From NCBI GenBank assembly GCA_002102555.1, contig MCFL01000038.1:124001-188000 (forward strand): a stretch of DNA of 64,000 bases. The letters are read 5' to 3'. The notes beneath the pieces are model-generated. The model was not told the origin of the DNA. It was given only the letters and a program-made list of their open reading frames with translations, and made no database searches. Position numbers and translations under genes: made by a program. Numbering within the stretch: position 1 is the first letter of the stretch; each line of letters begins with the position of its first letter. Of this stretch, positions 1 to 16,959 are shown one piece after another. This DNA comes from Catenaria anguillulae PL171 (taxonomy: Eukaryota > Blastocladiomycota > Blastocladiomycetes > Blastocladiales > Catenariaceae).

Positions 1-1131
1 AGTGCTGTAAAGGAGAAATGTCAATGAGAAGGCGTCCATACCCAATCTGGCCCAATCATTTTCCTCGCTCTATACACAAGAGATTGGGCAAAAACAGTCC
101 TGAGTCTGGCATTCCCCTGTTCCAACTTATAGTTAAGGCAAAACGTTACCTCGCTTGTCGCATGAGAACCACCACATCCTGCGCCAATGCGGACAAGAAC
201 ACAATTTGAGATCCCGATTCAAACACCATGTCCAACACGGCGAAAAGTCGGTTTGCCCAGGTTGAATCACACGATGGGCAGTGATGGTCACGCCATTGAC
301 TGGCGCTGATGCCAAGATGGCGTTGTAAATGCTTTGGGCGTAAGGATCCGAGGCAGCAATGACACTAACGGTTGACCAGCCAAAATGCTTCATTAGTCCC
401 ATGAATGCTGGCCCTTGTGCAGGGTCCTGTGCGACCTATCCACCAAACACCAAGCACACGTCAATGGCATTTGTGTTAGTGCCTCATGCAAGGCACATAA
501 ACTGAGAAAGACAAGCAAATACCGTTCGGAAAAAGTATGGAAACGATGACTACACAGAGATGGCAATATTAGATGGAGGAGCGGTCCGTTGTCAGGTCAT
601 TGCGAAAGCACTTTCAATCACACCTTGTCAGAGAGCTGGCCAGATGTTGCACTGCCGCTGCACATCCAAGTGTACTTTGAGGCCGAACCAAGTGCCTGCG
701 GAATGGTGTGTATGCTCAGCCAGTCGCCAACCACGCCGACCACATTGTGTTGCGCGACCGCGTTCTGAATGGCGAGTGTTGCATTCAAGATCGAGTAGTT
801 TGTCGCAACGTAGTGGACCTGAAAGGAGTGTTGACCCGTCGGGTCAAGGTCCGTCAAGAGCACCTCATTTGCCTTGAGAAAAGCAACCATGTTAGTCACC
901 GCCTTTCCCAGACCATTTGTCAGGAATGGAAGGTTGACCGAAATCTACAAGTCGTGACGATAGAAAAGAAATGAGTAAAATGAGCCCTTGCGGATATAAC
1001 CCAGACGATGCTGATAAAGCTTGCGAGAAAACAACGTTGAAAATTGCCGCTCTTGCTTGCAACGACAATGCTGAAAGAACGATGAGTACTACGAGTACTC
1101 CTCTTGAAATCAATGCAGTAACTTGTGTCAT
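1..1131 (-). CDS. Venus-flytrap (ANF-type) receptor, N-terminal part, truncated by the window edge
   Basis: The reverse strand encodes the start of a receptor with a periplasmic-binding-protein-like ligand domain, the fold of class C GPCRs and guanylyl-cyclase receptors. The likely start (1129-1131) gives a hydrophobic signal peptide of about 26 residues. Later segments carry family motifs: GVVGDW, then PYFFRTV followed by a segment ending KHFGW, and further on SGSQIVFLSA. Introns are 623-550 and 522-436, which leaves a 27-base exon (549-523) that joins in phase on both sides. The first intron (near 1000-960) could not be placed in phase. The frame breaks near 238-248, where one extra base would restore the usual DFSPVL motif, and a second mismatch lies at 150-117. 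The membrane domain lies outside the window, so GPCR, cyclase or another receptor class cannot be told apart. Confidence 0.7.
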
Positions 1132-1444
1132 GGTGGCGGATCCGGGAAAGAGAGGGATATGCCGATTCGTCGGATTTGCGCGATTGTCGATTGCACCGAG
1201 CACAATCTCATTCATTCATGTGTGCCAATTAGACTGAGACAGGTGGCGATGGTCATATCGCACTCCTTGACGTGTTCGCAGCGCGCTTCATACCATTACC
1301 AGTGCTGCCCAGCGATTTCAAGGAGCGCGTCAACCCGAAAAGTCGCGCTCGTGCTCGCTTTTGGATGATTCCATCGAAGCCAGCCTTACAGTTGCAGGCA
1401 CACCAACACACATCACCCACGCAACTCTGTGCAAATCAAGAATC
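1132..1444. other. Intergenic region between divergent genes
   Basis: This holds the 5' flanks of the receptor gene (leftward) and the DUF4436-like gene (rightward). The frame of the rightward gene is open upstream to 1361, but there is no ATG before 1445. I see no gene or RNA here. Confidence 0.5.
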
Positions 1445-2977
1445 ATGAACGGATCCATTCCCGCCGTCAATCCGCCGGCTGGCCACTCGAACCTCGCGAG
1501 CGGCGGTGGCCACCATTCCCACCATCAGCACAAGAAGTCGTCACGCTCGTGTTCTGGCGACAGCATGGGCACGGTCGCGTTGCGGCTCTTCTTTGCAATC
1601 CTGTGTGCCGGATTGGTTGTCTTGCCCTTTTTCTTGTTGTACGGGCGCGAGGTCCGCAACGTTGCAGAGTCGGATCAGCTTTTGCGTTTCATGCCGCCTC
1701 AGCAGGCCGTCAACACTGGATACATTTCGTTCCGCATCAAGCTCTTGTCGATTGATTTGACGCAGGGGCGTTCCGATATGATGATCTATAATGTATGTGC
1801 GGCTTTTTTTCGCTCCCTATGGCAAGATTGAATGCCGACCAAGTTCTATTCTTCATAGATTCGTCCATTTGGTCGTTTTGCGGCTGCTCCTGGATCCATG
1901 TTCCTATCTCGCGACACGATCCTGTTTGTCAACGGCAATCAAATCCGGCTGCCCGCCGACATCCCGCCTGGCGAGCAGCGCATCACGGTTCAACATGCGG
2001 GTGGAAACGTGAATCACTACCCATTCGACAAGCACACGCTCCGGCTGGGATTCTACGCCATGACTGCCGACGAATTGCAAGCATCGGTCCGTGCGGCGGC
2101 CTCGGGCACAAACTTGGGCCGGTCACCGTTTGTACCCTTGGGCTGGACCATTGCCTCTCGCAGCGCCTTGTCCATGTCGATCGAAAACGAGGGCACGCCG
2201 CAACTCGCAGATTTGGGGGTCAACGACGTGACGCTGGCGATTCGGAGGCACGGCGCGCACCGGTGGTTTGCCATGACCATTGTGGGTTTGATGTGGGCAA
2301 TGTCGCTTGTTGCCCTGGCCAATACCGTGGTGGTTGTGTTTTATCGCTTGGATGTGAACCCGACCTTGTTTGCCGTCAACGCGCTTTTGCTCGCGGCGCT
2401 TCCCATCATTCGCAACTCCATGCCACGTGTGCCCGCTTACGGTACATTGACGGATACGCTTGGCCTGTACTGGAACATTACCCTGGTATCGCTCTCGATG
2501 ATTATGCTGTCCCTGTTCTCGTTCCTAAAGCACCGCACCGAGGACCGTCACCGCCGCGCCCGCCAAGCACGCGCTGCTGCAATCGAGGCGCACAACATGC
2601 AAAGGAAACTGCGGGCCGAGCAAAAGAACCAAGATCCTACGGCGGCTCAAGCTGCGCCGCAACTGCCCATGATTCCCCATGTGATGACGCCCGTGTCGCA
2701 AGCGGGTGTAGATCCCAGGACGGTGCCGCTGCCACCATCACACATGCCATCGCGGATCGGTGCCGATGAGTTCATCATGGTCAGTGGGAGTGGCAATCGG
2801 TCCGGATTGCTGGCGGCTGGTCGTCCAAACCAGATTCGCACACAAGTGTCGATTCCCGAGGATAGCGTTGGTGACCAGCAACAACAGCAGGTGAGGGCCG
2901 CACCTGGGTTGGGTCAGGTGCCGTTGTCTTCTGTGTACGCATCGCCCACGCCGACTCAGGAGCACCCAGGATTGTAG
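1445..2977 (+). CDS. DUF4436-like multi-pass membrane protein
   Basis: Exons 1445-1792 and 1859-2977 (intron of 66 bases, GTATGT...CATAG, phase 0) encode 488 residues. A helix at about residues 43-66 follows a His/Ser-rich N-terminus. Next comes a soluble domain with RPFGRF and HYPFDKHT, then three closely spaced helices at about 250-275, 285-305 and 315-340, with the sequence NSMPRVPAYGTL between the last two. This order (N-terminal helix, YPFD-type domain, three C-terminal helices with a NSxP segment) is my recollection of the DUF4436 family, whose function is unknown. The last 150 residues are basic, then Pro/Gln-rich and probably disordered. The start is the first in-frame ATG and has A at -3. 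Confidence 0.7.
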
Positions 2978-3425
2978 AATGGGTGGGAGCATGAGAGGGA
3001 GATCAGCTCGCTGGATGAGATTTGTTGTTTGACCGATTTCTTTTCCATCAATCACGTTCCGTCCTTCTTTTGCAGAGGTTTGCCCCGTGACTTCTTGGTC
3101 TTGGAATGTCCTCGTCCCATGCACTGTTCTTTAGAGTAAAATTTTCCATGAACAGGAGTACTGGCTGGTCGACACAGATAAACAATGCATGTGGTGAGAA
3201 TAGGAAAGTACAAAGAAAACGAACATGTGAGCATGAAAAATGCACGGAAAAGGAACAAAGGCAAAATGACAAAAGGGAGCAGGATCACGCGGCACAAGAG
3301 AAAAAAAAAAAAAAGGAAACTGAACGGGCTCAACTCAATCTCGGAATATCGGACTTTCCGGAAAGCATGCGCTGTAACCAACCAATTCAAAATAAATAGT
3401 CAACGCTGATAACGGTCAAACAAAC
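2978..3425. other. Intergenic region between convergent 3' ends
   Basis: This contains the 3' flanks of the DUF4436-like gene and of KDM5. A long A run lies at about 3300-3314. The short open frames here overlap on both strands and resemble no protein I know. Confidence 0.5.
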
Positions 3426-10238
<6,813 letters not shown>

Positions 10239-12200
10239 ATGCCCGTACGCCCCCTCGACCCGCCCACCCATCTCCGGTCCCTGGCATGAGCCGGCATTCT
10301 CACCCGTCTCCCTCTCACTTGACAGGTTGTGATCCGCCTCCGCACCCGCGACGGCCAGCTGCGCGCCCAGCTCGACTCGCTCGCCCTCGACGTCTCGCAC
10401 CTCTGGGCTCTGGCCGCACAGCTCACGGGCAAACCCAACTCCGAGTTTGCCCTCGTGGCTGCCAACGGGTCCAACGCGCAACTCCCAAAGTCTGGATACA
10501 CTCTACAAGCGCTGGGCCTGACTCACGGCGACCTCTTGCGCGTCGACTATGCCCCCGCACCCGCACCCGCACCCGCACCCCCCTCAACATCTACGCCTGC
10601 TGACCCGACTTTTTCTCTTTCGCCAGCCTCCGTCAAGCAAGACCCGCTCGACGCCCACCTCGCCTCCCTGCCGGCTCTCATCAAACGCCCGCGCGACACA
10701 AACTTTTGCCGGCACGGCGACAAGGGCATGTGCGACTACTGCTCGCCGCTCGAGCCCTACAACCCAACCTACCTCGAGCAACACAAGATCAAGCACTTGG
10801 CCTTCCACTCGTACCTGCGCAAACTCACATCGTCGGCCACCCGACAATCGGGCGCCACACCCGTGCAGCCGCTCACGCCGCTGTCGCTCAAAGTCCAAGT
10901 CCCCTGTGCCAACGCACACGCCAACTGGCCAGAAGGCATTTGCTCTAAATGCCAGCCGAGTGCTGTGACACTTGCCCGGCAAGTATGGCGCATGGTCGAT
11001 CATGTCGAGTTTGAAGGCCCGCATGTCGTGGAAGCGGTGCTGTCTGGGTGGCGCGCGTCGGGCGTGCAGCGCATTGCCTACATGTACGGCAAATACGCAC
11101 ACTATCCGACCGTGCCGCTGGGCATCAAGGCCGTCGTATGTGCCGTGTGGGAGCCCCCGCAAGCAAGTGCGGCCGACGGCATCATGTTGACCTATGTCGA
11201 GGGCACCGACGCCGAGGGCCACGAGCAAGTCGCAGCCAAGCAAGCCCTTGAGGCTGCCGATCGCGCCGCCGCACTTGTGGGCCTGGTGCGCGTGGGCATC
11301 TTGTTTACCGACTTGACCGACTCTGGGGCGGGCACGGGTGCAGTAAAGTACAAGCGCCACGCCGACTCGTATTACCTGACGGGTCCCGAAGTCCGGCTTG
11401 CCGCTCATTTGCAGGCCATGCACCCGCAACCGACGCCGCAGTCGACGACGGGCCACTTTGGGTCGCGATTTGTCACGTGTGTGATTTCGGGCAACAAGGC
11501 CGGCGGAATCGAAATCGAGGCGTGGCAAGTTTCCGAGCAAGCCGTCGCGCTGGCACAAGCCGACCTGATTGACGCGTGCACCGTGCCCGACATGTTGGTG
11601 CTGAAACCGGCCGACCACACTCGCTATGTACCCGACGTGCTGTACCAGCACATCAACGAGTACGGCACCAAGGCCATGCATCGTGCTGATCCGGCGTTTC
11701 CCGTCGATTATTTGCTCGTCAATGTCACGCACGGGTTCCCGACCGACGCCGACAAGGTCATGTTCCCTGGAACGGGCACGTATCCCATGGCCAATCGTGA
11801 GGCGCTTGGCGAGGTCCAGACACCCGAGGTCTTGGCAAGGGACGTGTACAAGGGCCGCGCGGCCGACAAGGTCAACGTGAGCTTTGCCCTGTGGGAGCAT
11901 GTTGTAAGGATTGGCGTGGTGGGCGAGGAGCACTTGAAGGAAATGGCCCGAGCCATTGTGGAGCTGGGCGGGGTTGGGTTGGGGCAGACGCAGGGGTGGG
12001 CCATGTTGGCCGAGGTATTGCCGCCGCCAATGGATGCTGGCACTGGTGGTGGTGCGAGGGGAACTGGTATGTCGGCGGCCTCGGCATCTGGTGGTGGCGC
12101 GTCGGCGGCGGCGGCAAAGGCATGGGATTGCCCGCATTGCACGTTTAGGAATGCCGCGGGTACTACGGATTGTGAAATGTGTGGGTTGCCCAAACAGTGA
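10239..12200 (+). CDS. NPL4: NPL4, ubiquitin-binding cofactor of Cdc48/p97
   Basis: The first exon is only ATG-CCC (10239-10244). After an 81-base intron (GTACGC...TTGACAG) the second exon, 10326-12200, carries the rest, for 626 residues. The protein starts with a ubiquitin-like domain (VVIRLRTRDGQL, about 3-80), then an Ala-Pro linker. The NPL4 zinc-finger region follows (FCRHGDKGMCDYCSPLEPY; GICSKCQPSAVTL) with the MPN-like core (RIAYMYGKY, then YPTVPLGIKAVV). The end is an NZF finger (CPHCTFRNAAGT...CEMCGLPKQ). NPL4 works with UFD1 and Cdc48 to extract ubiquitinated substrates. The NZF tail is found in animal NPL4, and as I recall yeast Npl4 lacks it. The start rests on phase and on the lack of an in-frame ATG in exon 2 before the domain. 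Confidence 0.92.
10554..10580 (+). repeat. CCCGCA hexamer microsatellite in NPL4
   Basis: About four and a half copies of CCCGCA encode an Ala-Pro linker between the ubiquitin-like domain and the zinc-finger region. Length variation here would stay in frame. Confidence 0.8.
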
Positions 12201-12711
12201 GGTGGTTGCTTTTGTTCCGTCTCATGTCTTTTTTTCCTTTTTTCTTTTCCGTTGGGTGGGCTACGTGTATGGTTTGTTCCCGAGTTGCATGTTTCCATTC
12301 CCGCGTATGAATGTACATACATAATCATCTTGAACTTGATATTCCCTCAATCATTCTTCTTTGCTTGGAAAACTTCCACGAGTCGCTGCATGATCGATGC
12401 AAGAATCACCTCGACTATATGTATCATACATTATGTGGCGAACGCGAGGTGCGTCCAATCCAATCGGGATTACGGAAGTAGCGGAAGGAACAGAAAAAAA
12501 AAGAAATTCACTACAACGCAATAAAGTGTAAGAAACTCCTGGCGACTCACCGAGACGACTCGATTTCGGGTCCTCTCTTCCTGGCACAGTTGCGCCAGAA
12601 TTGCGAAAGAATGACGGGTGGGTAGTAATATGTGCATCGAACCGGTCCCGCCGTCCCACATTGACCATGGCTTAGCGTTACGGGCAGTTGAGATTTTTCA
12701 AGTTCCGCATG
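12201..12711. other. Region downstream of NPL4, no assigned gene
   Basis: This holds the NPL4 3' flank. On the reverse strand a strong donor-like GTGAGT ends an open segment at about 12549, so an unrecognised spliced transcript is possible. I could not join it to anything. Confidence 0.3.
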
Positions 12712-13111
12712 TCAGTCAGTGTTCGATTCTCCGACTGTATCAGTGTCTTTCATGACATAACGGCACACAGTGATCCAGCTGCATTCAGCGCCAATTTGCA
12801 TCGTCACAGTCTTCTTGATGGGAAGGGACAAGTACTCACTACCATTCAACAGAACCTGAGAGTCTTGTCCGCTGGAGGTGGCGCTCGAGTCCAATGTCGA
12901 TCTTGACCCATGTCCACGAGCTGTTCGCAGCAGCTTTGATCTCATCGGAATCCCACCGATACCATGAGACTTTCGGTGGGAAGGTAGTTGTACACAATGC
13001 GGCCATTATGGCTCCGTGCGTGGAGGAGATTGGACGGAGGAACTGTTGTTGTCGTTTGTTCAGCCTCTTCCTTTCTCTGGTGCAATTTGGCTCAAAAGCT
13101 GCTGCAATCAT
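12712..13111 (-). CDS. Possible small gene, broken or spliced, not recognised
   Basis: A reverse-strand frame from 13111 carries a compact Trp-rich stretch (VSWYRWDSDEIKAA, then SSWTWVKID). A second frame continues as SSATSSGQDSQVLLNGSEY and SWITVCRYVM to a stop at 12712. Two readings fit. One is a single-base insertion near 12893, giving one continuous protein of about 130 residues. The other is a 64-base intron (GTAGTG...ATGCAG) that drops the middle part. I do not recognise the family and the whole call may be chance. Confidence 0.25.
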
Positions 13112-13384
13112 GGTGTGTCTTTGCTTTGTGCCCTTGTTCAATAGTGTCTTTTCCTTCTGTTCTTTTGTGAACGGTGAATGCGTTGAACGTCCATGTTGAG
13201 GTTCCTTGAGATGTCGGGATCTTGTGGCTGTACATGATCCGCGTCGAAAATCACTGTTTGGAAAAGAACCAGGTGCAAACAACCAGTCCAGTTTCCCATT
13301 ACGTGTGCGCGAGCATGCGAGTAGGTTTTCATACATAACCCTATGCACTCGAAGCATGATATCTTCTTTCACAGGTCAGCTACC

Positions 13385-14733
13385 ATGTCAGGTCGCACGA
13401 TAGAATGTCAGTCACTCTATGAACCTTCACATGTCTCAACCCACTTAACCTTGGCTGCTTGCCTGGTCGGACTGGGTGTCAGTGTCGGATTCCTGCGCAA
13501 GACCTGGCGGGAATGGCTCATTTCATCCGGTATCCGTCCCGCGAACCAAAGTGAAATCAGCCATGCAAGCAAGGCCCACTACACTGTGGCCAAGACGAGT
13601 AGCACACGCGACTCTGACCTAACTCCGATTCCTGCCATAATCGTGAAAACCGCCGAGACATCAGCAACGACAGCCGCCTCGCACACATCCCTTCAAGCCA
13701 TCCCGACCCTCACGGCCGCTTCCCGCCGACGATCGTTACACCTCCGACCTCTTCCCACGCTGCTCCTCGTGACGTGGACACTGTACGCGCTCGACCATGT
13801 GCTCATGCTTCTCGTCACCATCTACTTGCAATGGATCTGCCCGGAATTCAACTGCTTTTCCCGCATTTTGCCTGTTTCCGGCACGTGTGCCGCAGCTCCG
13901 CTCTTCACCGTCGTGGTGTTTCTCCAGCCGCTCGGGGCAAGTGCATTTGTCTTGTCAACCGTGGTCCGATTAATCCTGTCAAGACCACGATGGATTGCGC
14001 TGCGAGTCGCATGCGCTCTAGTTGGAATCGTGAACATTGTCAGAGAGTTGGCTTTGGCCCTTCGGCTCGTCTTGTTTACGAGCAATGGCGAGGTAAGCCA
14101 AGCACTCGATGTGCCTGTCGTGTACGCCGTGACCGAGGCAACATATGTTATGTTTTACGCTGTCGTTGGACTCGTATGTCTGGTGAGTTTGGCGGTCGGA
14201 GTCAATATGTGTTTGAGGTGAGGCGAAAGGTCAGAGAAGCGGGTGTATCGAACATTTGCTTGGCACATAACATCACTTCAGACTCATCAAGCCCAACAAG
14301 CGTTGCCAGTGCAACTGCTCCAATCGGTCCACACGCCCAAAATGTCGTCGATGAGGGAGGATCACGACCGCCTGCATCCTTGACCCCCTCACCGACTATC
14401 ATTGCCTCATCGCGCGCAAGCACCAGCATGACCAATCTAGCCTCGTCCACATTCGACCTCGTCACTCGCCAACTTCGCCAACGACGTCGGACACAGGGGC
14501 TGTCGCACAAGAATCGCATAGCAATTCACACGCGCATGGTTCTCGTGTGGATCACGAGCGCCATGGCCACGCTCGTGGCGTTTGTGGCCATCATGATGAT
14601 TCCTGGCGTGGCAAGGCGCATGCCAGCATTGTTTTTGAATGCGCTCATGACCACGGTGCTCAAGTGCTTTAGTGCGTATGTGACGCTGGCAATTGGGAGT
14701 ATGACGCAGTTGGTCTTAACGCATCAGGGATAG
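13385..14733 (+). CDS. Seven-helix membrane protein, family copy A (frame break)
   Basis: This is the first of four paralogues in the window. It has seven hydrophobic helices in about 449 residues: one near the N-terminus, four between about residues 120 and 275, and two at the C-terminus. Shared family marks are LPTLLLVTW with a following Asp (helix 2), the loop CPEFNC, LQPLGASAFV (helix 3), and NALMTTVLKCFS (helix 7). After helix 5 the frame ends at a TGA at 14219-14221, while the next frame continues with a charged segment (RRKVREAGVS) that matches copy B (KRVRAQARDAGIS). One missing base near 14206 explains this. No GT-AG intron keeps the conserved segment. It is therefore either an assembly error or a recently inactivated copy. 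Confidence 0.75.
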
Positions 14734-14778
14734 ATTAGCTGGAATACATTGAATGACACTCCATTTCTCGCCTAGTCC

Positions 14779-16089
14779 TCATAAAACAGTCCCCATGCTG
14801 GCATCATTCACCGGCATTCCCTGACCACTAGTGCCCGCCGAGCTCGCGCTTGCTGACACCAACCGCGTCATGCTCGCTATGCTCAAGCACACGGAGCCCG
14901 AAAAAACCTTGAGAAACAGCGTCATGAACGCATTGAGAAACAAAGGCGGCATGTCATACGAGAGCGAGGAAAGCATGATCACAGCAAACCCAACCACGGT
15001 TCCCAGGGCAACGAGAATCCAAAACACGACAAACCACGATTGCTTGATTCGGTTCTGAACATTTCGCTTGTGTTTGCGAATGTGTTTCTGGGCGACACCC
15101 GCGCCGGTTGTTCCGCCGCCATGTGCAGTACGAGTGTTGAGCATGACACCCGTTGAGGCGGATGCGGCTGGCAACAAATCCGACGCTGGAGGTTCGATAC
15201 ACGACTCGGCCGCATCATGTGTCGACGGCGAAACGGTTGGCATGATGAGCGACGAAATGCCCGCGTCCCTTGCTTGTGCCCGAACCCGCTTGACGTATTG
15301 CAGCCCGAGGCTCAATCCGCTGATGCACGACACACCGAGCATGATGTAAAAAGCGCGATACGACGACGAGTTGAGCGAGTAGGCCATGACAAGCCCGTCA
15401 TTTCCTGGTGGCCACCCAGTCATGTTTTTGATATCGATGATTGCCACACCGATTAGCCGATACAGTGTAATCAGAATCACCAATGCGCAAGTGACGCGAA
15501 GCACCATGGATCGCTTGCGCGAGATGACGGCAAAAGCACTGATGAATCGGTACAGGACGCAGAGGACAAATGTACACGATCCGAGCGTTTGCAGGTAGAT
15601 GAGTGCCGAAAAGTAGTTGATGCTGGTACAATCGGGCGGCTCGATGGGCAGAATGGTCTCTTTACAATTGTACTGCGGGCAAGTGTAGATCAGAGCAATG
15701 GCCATGAGTAGCATCATGAGCTGGTCAAAAGTATAGATGCTCCATGTGACGAGCAAGAGGGTGGGAAGGAGGGGAATGCGCTTGAACTTGATCGAGCCAA
15801 GCAGCACCAGCTTTGATTTCAAGGACGATGGCCGCGGAAGCAGAGACTGCAGCGACCGTTGAAGCGGGGTGCCTCGGGTGGATCCGTTGTGACCATTGCT
15901 GCTGCCTCTACTGTTGATTTGATTGCTTGTTGTGGATTGGTTCGTATCTGTTGTTGAAGCTTGTGTTATCCCCGCTGCGACAAGCCAAGCGGTCCAATAT
16001 CGCCAGGCGAACGTGAGCGAGATCAACATGGCCATTACGCAGACGGCCATGGTGGCTGCATTGGACGGGTCATTTCGGTCAAGAACCAT
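14779..16089 (-). CDS. Seven-helix membrane protein, family copy B
   Basis: A single-exon gene of 436 residues, convergent with copy A and only 45 bases from it. The ATG at 16089 lies in a good context (GCCATGG). Helix 1 starts at about residue 12. A Thr/Ser/Asn-rich loop follows, then LPTLLLVTW and FDQLMMLLM (helix 2), CPQYNC with a further Cys in the loop, LQTLGSCTFV (helix 3), two more helices, GLQYVKRVRAQ, a Ser/Thr-rich cytosolic loop, and the last pair of helices with NAFMTLFLKVFS. It lacks the DRY and NPxxY motifs of rhodopsin-class GPCRs and I cannot place it in a named family. It shares its layout with copies A, C and D. Confidence 0.88.
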   Translation of the reverse strand: MVLDRNDPSNAATMAVCVMAMLISLTFAWRYWTAWLVAAGITQASTTDTNQSTTSNQINSRGSSNGHNGSTRGTPLQRSLQSLLPRPSSLKSKLVLLGSIKFKRIPLLPTLLLVTWSIYTFDQLMMLLMAIALIYTCPQYNCKETILPIEPPDCTSINYFSALIYLQTLGSCTFVLCVLYRFISAFAVISRKRSMVLRVTCALVILITLYRLIGVAIIDIKNMTGWPPGNDGLVMAYSLNSSSYRAFYIMLGVSCISGLSLGLQYVKRVRAQARDAGISSLIMPTVSPSTHDAAESCIEPPASDLLPAASASTGVMLNTRTAHGGGTTGAGVAQKHIRKHKRNVQNRIKQSWFVVFWILVALGTVVGFAVIMLSSLSYDMPPLFLNAFMTLFLKVFSGSVCLSIASMTRLVSASASSAGTSGQGMPVNDASMGTVL

Positions 16090-16318
16090 GGCATTTGATG
16101 GGTGAAGCTGGTTGCGACATGTTGCTTGACGTCTTTGCTTTTCATTTGGTCGTGTCTCATTTCGTTTCAATTCGAGAAGCTGCACCTTGAAGTTTTATGC
16201 ATGCTTCACAATCATTACATGCGAACAAGATTCGCTGCGAGCGAACGGCGCCGTGAAGCTGGTCGCAAATGAATGATGGTAACATTTTAAGTAGTGTATG
16301 GCCTTCCGAGTCAACAGG

Positions 16319-16913
16319 TCACATAGTAAAAAAGAGAGGAACTGGATTCAACGCATCCACACTCAAGCAGTCCAGGGGGAACATGGCGTGCTGCAAAGTC
16401 TTCATGCGAGCAATTCCGACATGGTTTCTCACCACTTCAAGACGGTTAGGATGATGCTTTCGCCGGGATTGAGCCACCGCCAATGAAACGTCCAGGTACT
16501 CAAGTAACAGCTCGGGCCGCTCCTTTTTGATATACATTAACGTTGGGAAGTTGGCAGAGTCCGTCGCGCAGAGTGGAACTTGCAAGCGAGGGGGAGCAAT
16601 CTTGAGCACACACGTTGTGAATGTGGGCTTGAAACAGGTTGCGATTTCTATGCGTCATCGCGATTGACTTACAGCTTTGCACTGTTGCCCAATTGCGGGA
16701 CATTGGCCCACCACCACAACAACGACGGGCCATGGTTGTCAATACAGTATCACTTGTTTTCGACGGTTTCGGTGGCGCGACGACCGTCGGTCCGGGTGTG
16801 AGACAGAAGCCGAGTTTTCCGAGAGCGTGCGCGTCTGCGCGGCACTGCAGCAACTCATGACCATTGTACGGGTCCATAAGAACCATGCACCGCCCGCATT
16901 GAGTGTTAGTCAT
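16319..16913 (-). CDS. Small two-exon gene of unknown function
   Basis: Exons 16913-16673 and 16578-16319 join in phase through a 94-base intron (perfect GTAAGT donor, weaker CAAG acceptor) to give 166 residues. The N-terminal exon has a CxxC pair (CGRC) and further cysteines. The second exon (FPTLMYIKKERPELLLEYL, then RRKHHPNRLEVVRNHVG) looks like ordinary helical protein. I recognise no family. Its start is only 46 bases from the divergent ACOX start. An alternative acceptor (CTCAAG) would give a shorter product ending near 16500. Confidence 0.4.
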
Positions 16914-16959
16914 ACTAAAGCAGATCCCGCCTCGTCGCCCCATCGACTTCCTCGTCATC

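Noticed and set aside
10584-12137. 517-codon open frame on the - strand
   Set aside because: It is antisense to NPL4, without recognisable motifs.
14182-14280. Intron GTGAGT...TTCAG in seven-helix copy A
   Set aside because: It would restore an open frame but delete a segment conserved in the paralogues, so a one-base break is the better explanation.
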